Shown: positions 21,949 through 34,508, counted from the first letter of the stretch. The stretch: 64,000 bases of DNA from Meconema thalassinum (GCA_946902985.2 OX336388.2:120257894-120321893); one strand, 5' to 3'. A program made the numbers and translations. Notes: a model not told the origin generated them from the sequence alone.

Positions 21949-22177
21949 AATCTTGCATTTCTTGTAAAGTCAATGGAAATATATTAATTTGTTTATAAAG
22001 TGCTTTTAAACAAATAAACAAGACGACAGTCTCTTGCATCGCGTAAAGCCCGCATAGCACTAGGGCCGGGCGGGTAGTCTGTAAACATGGGACGCACACA
22101 ACCCATTATGCGAGAGTTCTCGCACGGGGCCGCTAGTAATGATACCAATAATAATAATATGGTTGAAAGCAATAAGT

Positions 22178-22565
22178 CCACCTCATAGCGTAGTGACTAG
22201 CATGCTAGCTGTCACCGCTGAGGCACGGGTTCGACTCCCGGCTCTGCCAAGAATTTTAATTCTGGCCTGAGAGCTGGAACGACGTACACTCAGCCTCGTG
22301 AGAAAAACAGATAAGAGGTGAGTTCGATTCCTACCTCAACCATCCTGGAAGTGGTTTTCCGTGGTTTACCCCCACACTTCTACTCCAGGCAAATACTGGG
22401 ATGTACCTAACTTAAGGCCACGACCACTTCCTACCCATATCCTACCCCAATTACAAATACACACACTAGTACAGACATCTCAGTGACATAGGTTATCAGA
22501 CAAATTCTACACACACCGAAGTACACGGGGATGGCCACGATGTCACAAAGCCCCTAAAGAATCAA
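22178..22565 (+). repeat. tRNA-derived SINE (tRNA-Asp-like head)
   Basis: The head at about 22180-22252 shows A-box ATAGCGTAGTGACTAGC, an anticodon-like loop CTGTCACC and B-box GGGTTCGACTCCCGG, closest in layout to tRNA-Asp(GTC). The body carries GGAAGTGGTTTTCCGTGG and the shared tail ATAGGTTATCAGACAAATTC, also found in family A. It ends near CACAAAGCCCCTAAAG. Confidence 0.8.
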
Positions 22566-22849
22566 CAATAACATCGGTGCATTTGACGGATCATGCGGTA
22601 TTTGAGATCGACTTCTAAATAAGGATTAACCTTGTGTAAAGCGTTCGAACGACATATCGTGGTTGACGAAAATATCGGCTGTCCGTTAACTGTATTTCAA
22701 GCTTGATTTGAATAGTAACCTCCCACTAATGTATGTTGTTTACGAGCTTCAATAAAGTTGAGGGGGGCCTTGGTGCTAACGTCATAGCCAACAAGTTGCT
22801 TCGAGATTAATGCTAATAATACCGTATGAATCCAAACGAGCATGCGATA

Positions 22850-25800
22850 CTCTATCGAGCCAGGCTGTCACCACACGACGCGCCATGCTGGAGACTACAG
22901 GAGTCTATGATACAGGCTGTGTCAAAACATTATCCTATCGAGCCAGACTGTCACCACACGACGCGCCATGCTGGAGACTACAGGAGCCTTTGATACAGGC
23001 TGTGTCAAAACATTATCCTATCGAGCCAGGTTGTCACCACACGACGCGCCATTCTGGAGACTACAGGAGCCTTTGATACAGGCTGTGTCAAAACATTATC
23101 CTATCGAGCCAGGTTGTCACCACACGACGCGCCATTCTGGAGACTACAGGAGCCTTTGATACAGGCTGTGTCAAAACATTATCCTATCGAGCCAGGCTGT
23201 CACCACACGACGCTCCATACTGGAGACTACAGGAGGCTTTGATACAGGCTGTGTCAAAACATTACCCTATCGAGCCAGGCTGTCACCACACGACGCTCCA
23301 TACTGGAGACTACAGGAGGCTTTGATACAGGCTGTGTCAAAACATTACCCTATCGAGCCAGGTTGTCACCACACGACGCGCCATGCTGGAGACTACAGGA
23401 GGCTATGATACAGGCTGTGTCAAAACATTACCCTATCGAGCCAGACTGTCACCACACGACGCGCCATGCTGGAGACTACAGGAGGCTATGATACAGGCTG
23501 TGTCAAAACATTATCCTATCGAGCCAGGCTGTCACCACACGACGCGCCATGCTGGAGACTACAGGAGGCTTTGATACAGGCTGTGTCAAAACATTACCCT
23601 ATCGAGCCAGGCTGTCACCACACGACGCGCCATTCTGGAGACTACAGGAGGCTTTGATACAGGCTGTGTCAAAACATTACCCTATCGAGCCAGGCTGTCA
23701 CCACACGACGCTCCATACTGGAGACTACAGAAGGCTTTGATACAGGCTGTGTCAAAACATTACCCTATCGAGCCAGGTTGTCACCACACGACGCGCCATG
23801 CTGGAGACTACAGGAGGCTATGATACAGGCTGTGTCAAAACATTACCCTATCGAGCCAGACTGTCACCACACGACGCGCCATGCTGGAGACTACAGGAGG
23901 CTATGATACAGGCTGTGCCAAAACATTATCCTATCGAGCCAGGCTGTCACCACACGACGCGCCATGCTGGAGACTACAGGAGGCTTTGATACAGGCTGTG
24001 TCAAAACATTACCCTATCGAGCCAGGCTGTCACCACACGACGCTCCATACTGGAGACTACAGGAGGCTATGATACAGGCTGTGTCAAAACATTACCCTAT
24101 CGAGCCAGGCTGTCACCACACGACGCTCCATACTGGAGACTACAGGAGGCTTTGATACAGGCTGTGTCAACACATTACCCTATCGAGCCAGGCTGTCACC
24201 ACAGGACGCGCCATACTGGAGACTTCAGGAGGCTTGATACAGGCTGTGTCAAAACATTACCCTATCGAGCCAGGCTGTCACCACACGACGCGCCATTCGG
24301 GAGACTACAGGAGGCTTTGATACAGGCTGTGTCAAAACATTACCCTATCGTGCCAGGCTGTCACCACACGACGCGCCATGCTGGAGACTACAGGAGCCTT
24401 TGATACAGGCTGTGTCAAAACATTATCCTATCGAGCCAGGTTGTCACCACACGACGCGCTATTCTGGAGACTACAGGAGCCTTTGATACAGGCTGTGTCA
24501 AAATATTATCCTATCGAGCCAGGCTGTCACCACACGACGCGCTATTCTGGAGACTACAGGAGGCTTTGATACAGGCTGTGTCAAAACATTGATACCCTAT
24601 CGTGCCAGGCTGTCACCACACGACGCGCCATGCTGGAGACTACAGGAGGCTTTGATACAGGCTGTGTCAAAACATTGATACTTTATCGTGCCAGGCTGTC
24701 ACCACAGGACGCGCCATGCTGGAGACTACAGGAGCCTTTGATACAGGCTGTGTCAAAACATAACCCTATCGAGCCAGGCTGTCACCACACGACGCGCAAT
24801 GCTGGAGACTACAGGAGGCTTTGATACAGGCTGTGTCAAAACATTGATACTCTATCGTGCCAGGCTGTCACCACAGGACGCGCCATGCTGGAGACTACAG
24901 GAGCCTTTGATACAGGCTGTGTCAAAACATTGATACCCTATCGAGGCAGGCTGTCACCACACGACGCGCCATGCTGGAGACTACAGGAGGCTTTGATACA
25001 GTCTGTGTCAAAACATTGATACCCCATCGAGCCAGGCTGTCACCACAGGACGCGCCATGCTGGAGACTACAGGAGCCTTCGATACAGGCTGTGTCAAAAC
25101 ATAACCCTATCGAGCCAGGCTGTCACCACACGACGCGCCATGCTGGAGACTACAGGAGGCTTTGAAACAGGCTGTGTCAAAACATTGATACCCTATCGAG
25201 CCAGGCTGTCACCACACGACGCGCTATTCTGGAGACTACAGGAGGCTTGATACAGGCTGTGTCAAAACGTAACCCTATCGAGCCAGGGTGTTACCACACG
25301 ACGCGCCATACTGGAGACTACAGGAGGCTTTGATACAGGCTGTGTCAAAACATTGATACCCTATTGACCCAGGCTGTCACCACACGACACGCCATGCTGG
25401 AGACTTCAGGAGGCTTGATACAGGCTGTGTCAAAACATTACCCTATCGAGCCAGGCTGTCACCACAGGACACGCCATACTGGAGACTACAGGAGGCTTTG
25501 ATACAGGCTGTGTCAAAACATTGATACCCTATCGAGCCAGGGTGACACCACACGACGCGCCATACTGGAGACTTCAGGAGGCTTGATACAGGCTGTGTCA
25601 AACATTACCCTATCGAGCCAGGCTGTCACCACAGGACGCGCCATACTGGAGACTTCAGGAGGCTTGATACAGGCTGTGTCAATACATTACCCCATCGAGC
25701 CAGGCTGTCACCGCACGACGCGCCATGCTGGAGACTTTAGGAGGCTTTGATACAGGCTGTGTCAAAACATTGATACCCTATCGAGCCAGGCTGTCGCCAC

Positions 25801-27012
25801 ACGACGCGCCATTTTGGAGACCTCAGGAGGCTTGATACAGGTTGTGTCAAAACATTACCCTATCGAGCCAGGCTGTCACCACACGATGCGCCATGCTGGA
25901 GACTACAGGAGGCTTTGATACAGGCTGTGTCAAAACATTCATACCCTATCGAGCCAGGCTGTCACCACACGACGCGCCATGTTGGAGACTACAGGAGGCT
26001 TTGATACAGGCTGTGTCAAAACATTGATACCCTATCGAGCCAGGCTGTCACCAAACGACGCACCATGCTGGAGACTTTAGGAGGCTTTGATACAGGCTGT
26101 GTCAAAACATTGATACCCTATCGAGCCAGGCTGTCAACACACGACGCGCCATGCTGGAGACTTTAGGAGGCTTTGATACAGGCTGTGTCAAAACATTGAT
26201 ACCCTATCGAGCCAGGCTGTCGCCACACGACGCGCCATGCTGGAGACTACAGGAGACTTTGATACAGGCTGTGTCAAAACATTGATACCCTATCGAGCCA
26301 GGCTGTCAACACACGACGCGCCATGCTGGAGACTTTAGGAGGCTTTGATACAGGCTGTGTCAAAACATTGATACCCTATCGAGCCAGGCTGTCACCACAC
26401 GACGCGCCATGCTGGAGACTTCAGGAGGCTTTGATACAGGCTGTGTCAAAACATTGATTCCCTACCGAGCCAGGGTGTCACCACACGACATGCTGGAGAC
26501 CTCAGGAGGCTTGATACAGGCTGTGTCAAAACATTACCCTATCGAGCCAGGCTGTCACCACACGATGCGCCATGCTGGAGACTACAGGAGGCTTTGATAC
26601 AGGCTGTGTCAAAACATTGATACCCTATCGAGCCATGCTGTCACCACACGACGCGCCATGCTGGAGACCTGAGACTTTGATACAGACTGTGTCAAAACAT
26701 TGATACCCTATCGAGCCATGCTGGATAATGACGGAGGCTTTGATACAGGCTGTGCCAAAACATTGATACTCTGACAAGCCCGGCTGCCACTACAGAGACT
26801 ATAGGAGGCTTAGAAACAGGCTGTGCCAAAACATTGGTACTCAGTCAAGCCAGACTGTCACCACCGAGACTACAGGAGGCTTAGATACAGCCTGTGCCAA
26901 AACATTGATACTCTATCGAGCTAAGTGGTCACCACAATAGCCTACAGGAGGCTTAAATATAGGCTGTGCCAAAACATTGATACTCTATCGAGCTAGGTGG
27001 TCATCACAAGAG
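22850..27012. repeat. satellite array, ~50 monomers of 83/87 bp
   Basis: The monomer runs ATGCTGGAGACTACAGGAGG, CTTTGATACAGGCTGTGTC, AAAACATTACCCTATCGAGC, CAGGCTGTCACCACACGACG. Spacing is 83 bp from 22860 to about 24580. From about 24590 most units carry a 4-bp GATA insertion (ACATTGATACCCTATCG, 87 bp), interspersed with 83-bp units. The last five units (26690-27012) are diverged and lack the CACACGACGCGCCATGC block. CAGGCTGT occurs twice per monomer, suggesting that the unit arose from two ~41-bp halves. Since 83 is not a multiple of 3, the many 63-codon ORFs crossing it are by-products. No spacers exist, so this is not a CRISPR. Confidence 0.97.
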
Positions 27013-27266
27013 CCCACAGGAGGTGAAGGCACATAAAAAAAAAATCCACAGCCTGCTTCCAGTCTCCGACCGGGTCAGGAATGGAATGAATGAAGCCCCT
27101 ATCTAGCGGCGAGGATATGAACTGTGCCGGCTGCCGAGGCCTGACGCACTCCTCTGGGGCGTTGATTAAATGAATGACAGATGAAATGAAATGATAGTGG
27201 AGAGTGTTGCTGGAATGAAATTTTGACAGGGAAAACCGGAGTACCCGGAGAAAAACCTGTTAAGGC
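27013..27266 (+). repeat. SINE-like interspersed repeat inserted at the satellite end
   Basis: After an A9 run the block CCACAGCCTGCTTCCAGTCT ... GAAAACCGGAGTACCCGGAG has the composition of an interspersed arthropod repeat. Immediately beyond it a single diverged satellite monomer resumes (27268-27306), so this piece interrupted the array. Confidence 0.55.
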
Positions 27267-27267
27267 A

Positions 27268-27306
27268 CATGCTGTACCAAAAACCTTGACACCCTATCGA
27301 GACCCA
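27268..27306. repeat. orphan diverged satellite monomer
   Basis: CATGCTGTACCAAAAACCTTGACACCCTATCGAGACC-like sequence aligns to the junction of the satellite monomer (GCTGTGTCAAAACATTGATACCC...). Confidence 0.6.
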
Positions 27307-27482
27307 AAAGTTATGGTCCGGCAAGGGAAATATTGTATCAGAGCTAAGATAATAATTGGCATTAAATCAATAGAGCAAGTCTCAAGATTCACGTATCTTA
27401 GTGTTGTGATTAATATTTTAATAATGACGACGAAGCGAAGACAAAACTTCATCGATTTCAATCAAGATCTATACTACTCCCA

Positions 27483-27483
<1 letters not shown>

Positions 27484-27521
<38 letters not shown>

Positions 27522-27530
27522 GAAGAAAGC
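27484..27530. repeat. (GAAA)n microsatellite
   Basis: About ten tandem GAAA units with one G substitution. Confidence 0.95.
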
Positions 27531-27539
27531 ACATATTCA

Positions 27540-29600
27540 GTTTTTTTTCGACTTCTCAGTTTGATAAAACTACATAACCTTTACCGGTAGCCTATCAATT
27601 TCAATGTGCATGTTATCCTTACAATACGTTCGTTCAAATGAAGGGGAAGCAGGATCTGTACGAAATATGTACGTTCGTCATCCGCAAAAATATAGTTCAA
27701 TCACTTCCTGTTGGGTTTAACGCAACAGTATCCGGATTGAGAAAGGTTGTGGACCACGCCTACACATTCGCAAGGATATTCTTGAGGCTTCAACTATTGC
27801 CTACACTGCTTTCCACAACACACTGCATCATTCATAGATTTCATTATAACATCGTAGATATACAATTTATGAGCACAAATCACATCGCAAACAACAACCA
27901 AGTTTTCGCAGTAAGTTTCTATATGATTCACCAAATGTGACATTAAACGGTATGTATTCTTACAAGGGACGTCCCAGTAAAATAAAACAACACGTAGTCC
28001 AAATATGTATTGCCATTCTCTGCAAAAGGCTGTCTCCTGAATTTCTGACTAACGCCGAAATAAAATCGAGGACTAAGTTATGCCATTACAAAATCAATTT
28101 CTGTTCGCACATGCGAATACAAAGCGATTATCGGGTACCGTACTGAAAAATACAGGGTCTGTTGTCTTTAGTTTTAATACCGCATTAAAGCTTCTATTTT
28201 AAGTCACTACATAAAATGTCCATTTCAAATGTAAACAGTTCTACCAAAAATTGGTCTAAAAGCTTCCGTTCAATTAATCAATGGAGAAAGGTTATTGGCC
28301 TTGCTAACTTTTCCATAATAACATGATCTACACAAGTAACGTTTGCACTATTGGTAGGCTAGATAAATGCGTTGATATTCACGAACACAGTTTTTTTTAA
28401 ATACACATACATTATTGTATTATCACTTACCAAGTTGTCAGCTGTTCGCTGCGTCTGTACGATACTTTCTTTTTGGATTCAGCAAAAAACCAACACTGTA
28501 TTCCTAAAAAAATCAAGGGAGTTCTAAAACCGTCATAATCACCACGTATTTTGAAATGTTCTAGTCCAATATAGGTGATAATAATAATGATTGTCAAATA
28601 AACGAGTTCAGCGTACACATTGCCGTTTCGAACCGTAGACTGTTCCACCTAAACGGCCCGGAATCGTTGGTATTTTAAGGATTACCGTTGCTGTACCGCA
28701 TATAAACACTTAACAACAGTGTAAATTGGTTTGTATAAATGATAACAATTAAGGAAGGCACTCACGCACTAGTTTGTTGGGTTACCACATGGTATTATCG
28801 ATCTTGGAACCGGCGCTCCATACAAGCAAGTCGCAGACCCCTTCCCCCACCCACCCGCGAGCAACAACACGCTCTGTTGGCCAAACTTCGCAATAGAAAT
28901 CCACAGAGATTAGAGTTTGCAGACATTATGCCCCAAATATATTCCTTGCAAAAGCCCATGGAGGAAAAACTACACACATCAAACGAAGTTTTGCATAATT
29001 GCTGGCCACAGGCGCGAATCTAGAGTTTGGCCTTGGGGGGGGGTCAGAGAATCGAAATTGTTAAGAAAAATGGTATCACTAAAAACGCAATCACAAAATA
29101 ACCAAACGTACAAAACCAGACCAATTTTATTTGCAAGCTACATGGATAGAAATTTCATGCGTTTAGCGCACCAAAAATATTCGTACAAATTGCAACGGCG
29201 TGTTTTGCGACTTTTACATCGAGCTTCGAAAAAAGTATCAAGGTACGTTACAGTTTCGGCAAGTCGAGTTGGTACCGACAAAGGGAGAAAGTCACAGTTT
29301 GGACTTCGGCAAATTTTTTTGGTGCGAAAAAAGTCCCAAATTCCTATCCGTGCATTGCTGCACATTCATTGTGACATCACTATAAACACCGATTCGGCAA
29401 TCACAAGGTTTGCTAAACATAATAGACTAGTTGATTTTGTTATAGACTATAAATAATCGTTTTCATATAACAGGTATGAAGTTGTAAATGCAGTTGAAAC
29501 AGAACATAATAATTGCAATAAAGATATTTTCAGTTAAAATTCGTTAAGTTTTATTTGTCTGGTTATTGTGTTTTGAGTTTGCAAATTCGGTTCAAATTTC
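27540..29600. other. no recognised gene
   Basis: About 2 kb of AT-rich DNA. Plus-strand ORFs of 94 and 179 codons at 28739-29023 and 28917-29456 overlap in different frames, and neither contains a motif I know. The 179-codon ORF is Lys/Arg-rich. A G9 tract lies at 29034-29042. I cannot support a gene. Confidence 0.4.
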
Positions 29601-29609
29601 TCTTTCGTT

Positions 29610-29875
29610 GACGGTAACGCTCGCCCGCACAGAGCTGGCATTGTCAATGCCTTTCTTCAGGAGAATGGTATTCACAGAATGGAATGGCCTGCCTATGTTC
29701 CCGATCTCAATTGTGTAGAGCAGGCGTGGACACTGCTTAATAAATAAGTCCGTCCTCTTTCATCCCCACTGTGCTTCATGGCAATATGCAAAACGTTTTT
29801 TGATGTGTGTAAATAGAGGCGGCTATTACAGGCTGTTGAAGCTAAACGGTTAGCCCTTTTTGAGGAGCAATAAAC
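29610..29875 (+). pseudogene. Tc1-like transposase C-terminal relic
   Basis: The plus strand reads AGIVNAFLQENGIHRMEWPA, then YVPDLNCVEQAWTLL, matching the Tc1 signature in which the last catalytic residues follow W-P-x-x-S-P-D-L-N-x-I-E. The Asp of PDLN and the following Glu survive. In-frame stops follow at 29744 and 29815, and no terminal repeat is visible. Only the 3' ~80 codons remain. Confidence 0.8.
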
Positions 29876-29887
29876 TAATTGTTCCTA

Positions 29888-30456
29888 TGCTTAAAGCCTC
29901 CCGCGGATATCCGCAACATTTTTCGCCATGCGGATATAATTTGCATGGCTGTGCGGATAGAGAATAAGCTGCGGATAATGTTTGGTGAAAATTTGCGGAT
30001 AGTTTTTAGAATACAATTCGAACTTGTTTAGGCTTAATATCATTACTAGGACCCAGATGTTTATTATTATGACATATCATATCTTTCCATTATGTATTTT
30101 TCATGACAAATGTAAGATGATGATTTAAGCTAATCTCATTCAAATTATGTCATTAAGCATAATTAACACCCCGAAGAGGATAGGATTGCAATTCTTGCTG
30201 GATAACATTCATTTTAAACATAGCAAATTACATACAAAGCCTAGGGGAACGACTTTTTCCTAAAATGTCTAAATATGTTGCTTTAGTAGACTAATTTATG
30301 CTTTATCCAATTAATAATATTATTTTAATGCCAGTAGATTCGGATAATAAACGTGGGAATACGGAAAAAAAAGTCGTTCGGATGCGGGGCGGATGCGGAT
30401 AACAGTCGTGCGGATACGGATAACGTATTGTTTATCCGCGCAGGTCTCTACATAAT
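29888..30456. repeat. GCGGATA-rich repeat element, probably a non-autonomous DNA transposon
   Basis: The words GCGGATA/GCGGATG occur at least ten times, clustered in the first ~120 bp and the last ~120 bp and in opposite sense at the two ends. The ends are roughly inverted (CCTCCCGCGGATATCCGC on the left, GTTTATCCGCGCAGGTCTCT on the right). The middle is AT-rich without an ORF. No target duplication was found. Confidence 0.5.
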
Positions 30457-30814
30457 TGACCCTTAATAGGATGGTGGTCTGTCTACTTACCACCTCAGCC
30501 ATTTTATATTAAATGGTGTATTGTAATAGTGAGGGCCGCTCTACAGAACCTTCCATGTAAAGTATATTTAGTGGTGGGCCGGGTGAGGAAACAGTGGACA
30601 TACCACTGTCTTGCACGCGAATTCTTCTGTGCTGTGAAAGTATTTTTCGAGTGAAATAGAAGATCTCTCCATTTCACTTCCTGCTTCTGTCCCCGTTTTA
30701 AAAGGTCAACACGGATTACGGATTGCGCCCTTGAACAGGTACTTAGCCACTGTTCACAGCATGCCGATTTTACACAAACATATATTTATATATTTCCAGT
30801 TTGCAATCTAAATT

Positions 30815-31055
30815 TTCCAGTGTACATTGAGTCAACGACTTGTTCGTTTTTGAATTCTGAATTTTTGTTTTTCCGTAAATTTTGTTTATATTATAATTAT
30901 TAGTTTCAATTAATTTTTCGTTTTATTAATTTTCGGTCTTTTCAAATGTAGGTGACCACCCCTAAATTTGAATTTCCATTCGAAATTTGTATACTTTAAT
31001 CTGTGTTAAGAGGGGCAGATGACCTCGTAGTTTCCACCCTTAAAAATTTGCTTCA
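30815..31055 (+). repeat. 3' end of an I-clade LINE, truncated copy
   Basis: From CAGTGTACATTGAGTCAACG to GGGGCAGATGACCTCGTAG this matches the last ~240 bp of the full-length LINE (reverse complement of 15640-15885) at roughly 80% by eye, including the AT-rich 3' UTR. Only the 3' end was copied, as usual for aborted target-primed reverse transcription. Confidence 0.85.
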
Positions 31056-31515
31056 TTCAGGCTCAGGAGTGGAAAATATATTTACAAATATGTAGGCCTA
31101 CCTAATATTTCGAAATATTTTAAAGAAATCTAGTTTGCCTTTCATAAAGGCACAGCAGATGAGTACAATTATTTTAATGCATGAACTATTTATTAAAATT
31201 TGTTTCAATAGTTGTGTTGTGAGAAATGATGATAATGGCAATATCGGCAACAATGAATGTCAAATATAAAACAATGCTTATTATGAAACAACAATAATAT
31301 CACCTGGCCCACCCTAAAATTTTAGTCAGAAGGCGCCCCTGGTATTAGTCATAATAATTTGTACTGTACCGTACTTTAAAGTGTCACATATATTTTAGTG
31401 AGTTAAGATGCAGCCAATGCCATTTATATCACTTTCTTCTTTGAGAAACAGATCGTTAGAACTTAACAATCTTAACGTCTAACAATTTCTCTTTGAACTT
31501 CCGATTCCTCGCGGT

Positions 31516-32577
31516 ATTCACTTATCTATCTATCTATCTATGTGTTTGAGTCTTCAGTCTTTTGACTGGTTTGATGTAGCTCTCCACACCACCCTGTCCT
31601 GTGCTAATCGTTTCATCTCTACATAGCTACCACACCCTACATCCGAGGCAATCCGTGTAACATATTCTAACCTTGGTCTACCCCTACAGTTCTTGTCCTC
31701 AACCCTTCCTTCCATAACTAAGCTTGCTATTCCTGGGTGTCTTAGTATGTGTCCTACTAGACTATCCCTTCTCTTCATTAGCAGTCGCCAGAAATATCTC
31801 TCCTCTCCCACTCGTCTTAATACATCTTCGTGTGTAACCCTATCTACCCATCTGATCTTCATCATTTCAAATGCTTCAATTCTCCTCTTTTCTGCTGCAC
31901 CAATAGTCCAAGTTTCGCTTCCATAGAGCGCCACGCTCCGGACAAAGTCTTTCAAAAATGACTTCCTGATTCCTAAATCTATATTCGATGTCGACCGATT
32001 CCTTTTTTTTATAGAAATGCTTTCCTTGCCTCAGCCAACCTACTTTTTATATCCTCTTTGCTTCGTCCATCGCTGGTTATTTTGCTTCCTAAGTAACAGA
32101 AGTATCCTACTTCCTTCAGCTTTTCACCTGCCAATTTGATGTCCATAGAGGTTTCTGATTTATTTCGGCTGCATTCCAGTATTTTTGTTTTACATTTATT
32201 CATTTTCATCATGTATTCTTTCCGTAAGACGGAGTCCATACCATTCAAATCCTCAGGCGTGTCGGCCAAGATGACGATGTCATCAGCAAATCTCAGAGTT
32301 AAAATTATTTCTCCTTGAATCTTCACTCCCACTTTAATTTTTTCTCAAATTCCCTTCATTGCTTGTTCAATGTAAAGATTGCAGCCTTGCCTTACACCTT
32401 TCTGAATACCAGCTTCTCTCTCATGTCCTTCAGCTCGAATAACTGCTGTCTGGTTTCTGTATAGATTGTAGATCACCCTCCTATCCCTGTACTTTATTCC
32501 AATAGATTTCAAAATGTCAAACAATGTAGTCCAATCAACGTTATCAAAAGCCTTTTCTAGGTCTACAAATGCCATGA
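31516..32577 (-). pseudogene. RTE-type LINE relic (copy 1)
   Basis: Minus strand. Conserved blocks in order from 32575: FVDLEKAFDNVDW, VRQGCN (palm), FADDIVILADTPEDLN at about 32270-32290 (catalytic box), then a maturase-like tail, SETWTIGAAEKRRIEAFEMM and HILRHPGIASLVMEGR. Three frames are needed, so at least two frameshifts exist, and compared with copy 2 about 24 bp after VRQGCN (SPILFN) are missing. The 3' end abuts a (TCTA)n run at 31516-31541, typical of RTE tails. The endonuclease and the first part of the RT are missing. Confidence 0.85.
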
Positions 32578-33026
32578 ACGTTCTCTTATCTTATCTATAA
32601 ATATATTTATTTATCTATTTATTTAGTCTATTAATTATTTATTTATTTGTTTGTTTATTTATTGTGATTTGCCGTATGTCTGTGTGGCACGCTACGAGTG
32701 AAATTGAAATCTTATTCTTAGGACGTTGCTATTGTTAAATCAGGTATTCTGGGAGTATACTAAACATTGTTATGTAATGTAATGTAAAATAACCATGATG
32801 TTAGAAACTACCTGGTCGAAGCGCGACTTAATCACCCCTATAAGCGCACAATATTAATACTATTCTGGGAGCGTTTTAGTAATAATCAAAAATATTATAA
32901 TATCACTGGAGTGTTCCTAGGATATTATACATCGGATTCGAATACTCTTATAGGAACATTAAACAGTGTGGGCCCTACCTATAGAACGGAGCCTCGCAGA
33001 GGCCGTACCGTGGGTCGGTCGCAATG

Positions 33027-33552
33027 TAGCGGCTTCGGTGGCTTAGTTGGTAGCATGCCGAGCTTCTATACCCAAGATAGCGGGTTCATACCTGGCCGAA
33101 GCCGTCGGATTCTTTAAGAGCGTTAAAAATCCCTCAGTATGCTTTCCTTCGGAGAGGAAGTAAAACCGGCGATCCCATGTCATAGATTTATGGCATGTTA
33201 AAGAACCTTTCACTAATTACACCTGTGTGGAACTAAATTGTATAGGTTAAGAATGTAAACAACGCTCTTAGGTTTCTACGTTCGTTGCCAAGAGCCGACT
33301 GCGGTGGCGTCTAGTAGCTTTGTTCTGAACTAGGCCTAGTAGTCGTTGACGGCGGCGTTTGGCGGCAAAAGTAGGAACTATTTGAAAGATTCAAAGTTGC
33401 AGTTCTTACTTGAATTAGAGAAAACTGATAACACACTAATACAGCCATCACAATTAACACCGGTTATCAGTCAGATTCTACACACACCCAAAGTACACGG
33501 GGCCACATGACCGCGTTGTCGCAGCACCTAAACTGAGGAACCAACCAACCTA
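33027..33552 (+). repeat. tRNA-derived SINE, family A, with 10-bp target duplication
   Basis: The head GGCTTCGGTGGCTTAGTTGG...GCGGGTTCATACCTGGCCG carries A and B boxes. The family-A body follows and the tail ends in (CCAA)n. GGTCGCAATG flanks it on both sides (33017-33026 and 33553-33562). Confidence 0.9.
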
Positions 33553-33562
33553 GGTCGCAATG

Positions 33563-34035
33563 ACTCACCGCTAGATTTATAGCATGTACCGATTAAAACA
33601 GTGGGGCGGGAAACCCTGGATGCTGCCAGAGCATTTATTGCATACGCAGCTGACAAAATACCTTAGTTGTGATAATTAAGACTTGGTGTGAAGTACTGTA
33701 GTCTACCTCGTATCCGGTGAACAATGTTGGGTATAGGCGAAAACATCGAATTTTCCTATTGGAAACTTATCTTCTCAAGAATAAATCTTACAGTAAATGT
33801 GTTTGTAAGTTTCAGCGCTAAGCGATGTTTACTTGTGGGGGAATCAAACAAAAGGCATACAGAAACAATCCGCGTACTCTGGAGGCTCTCGAGAACGAAA
33901 TATCAGTGAGGATGAATTACAGCGAGTGTAGCAGAACTTCCTACGCCAGTGCAATGTGTGTTGAGAAAATGAAGGAAAGCATTTCTAGCAACTACTCTGA
34001 AATTCATGGAAGTAATTATGATTATTAAATCCGTT
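33563..34035. other. no recognised gene
   Basis: Short overlapping plus-strand ORFs (61-67 codons at 33724-34028) have no motif. No repeat signature was recognised. Confidence 0.35.
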
Positions 34036-34039
34036 AAAG

Positions 34040-34508
34040 TCGCCTCCGTGGTGTAGTGGTCAGCGTGCTTAGCTGCCACCCCGGAGGTCCAAGGTTCAAT
34101 TCCCGGCTCTGCCACGAAATTTGAAAAGTGGTATGAGGACTGGAACAGGATCTACTCAGTCTCGGGTGGTCCAAATTAGTAGAGGGAGTTCGATTCCCAC
34201 CTCAGCCATCCTCGAAGTGGTTTTCCGTGGTTTCCCACTCCGGGCAAATGCCGGGATGGTAACTACCGCAAGGCCACGGCCACCTTCTTCCCTCTTCTTT
34301 GCCTATCCCTCCCTACCCATCCCTCATGAGGCCCCTGTTCGCTTTGCAGGTGAGGCCACCTGGGCGAGATGATGGTACCACCTCCCCAGTTGTATCTACA
34401 GACCAGGTGTTTCAAGCTACAGGACACTACCGTGGTGGCGGTAATGGTGGGATCCCTCGCTGAGTCCGAGAGAAAAGCTAACCTGGAGGGTAAACCGACT
34501 AAAAAAAA
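34040..34508 (+). repeat. tRNA-Gly-like SINE
   Basis: The head at 34043-34115 (CCTCCGTGGTGTAGTGGTCA, GCTGCCACC anticodon-like loop, B-box AGGTTCAATTCCCGG) is closest to tRNA-Gly(GCC). A second B-box-like GTTCGATTCCCACCTCAGCC lies in the body at 34190. An A-rich 3' end at 34501-34508 received the next SINE. Confidence 0.8.

Noticed and set aside
22810..26597. Many 61-88-codon ORFs with repeated 'MLETTG...RARLSPHDAP' peptides
   Set aside because: They are by-products of the 83/87-bp satellite, whose unit length is not a multiple of three; frames switch between monomers and no gene structure exists.
22850..27012. CRISPR array
   Set aside because: Monomers are directly adjacent without unique spacers, and the context is a eukaryotic nuclear genome.
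28739..29456. Protein-coding gene from two overlapping plus-strand ORFs
   Set aside because: No motif, different frames and no splice or codon evidence.
29019..31354. hAT element with ends near 29019 (CAGGCGCGAATC) and 31354 (GCGCCCCTG)
   Set aside because: The termini match poorly and the flanking octamers (GCTGGCCA, GTATTAGT) do not duplicate.
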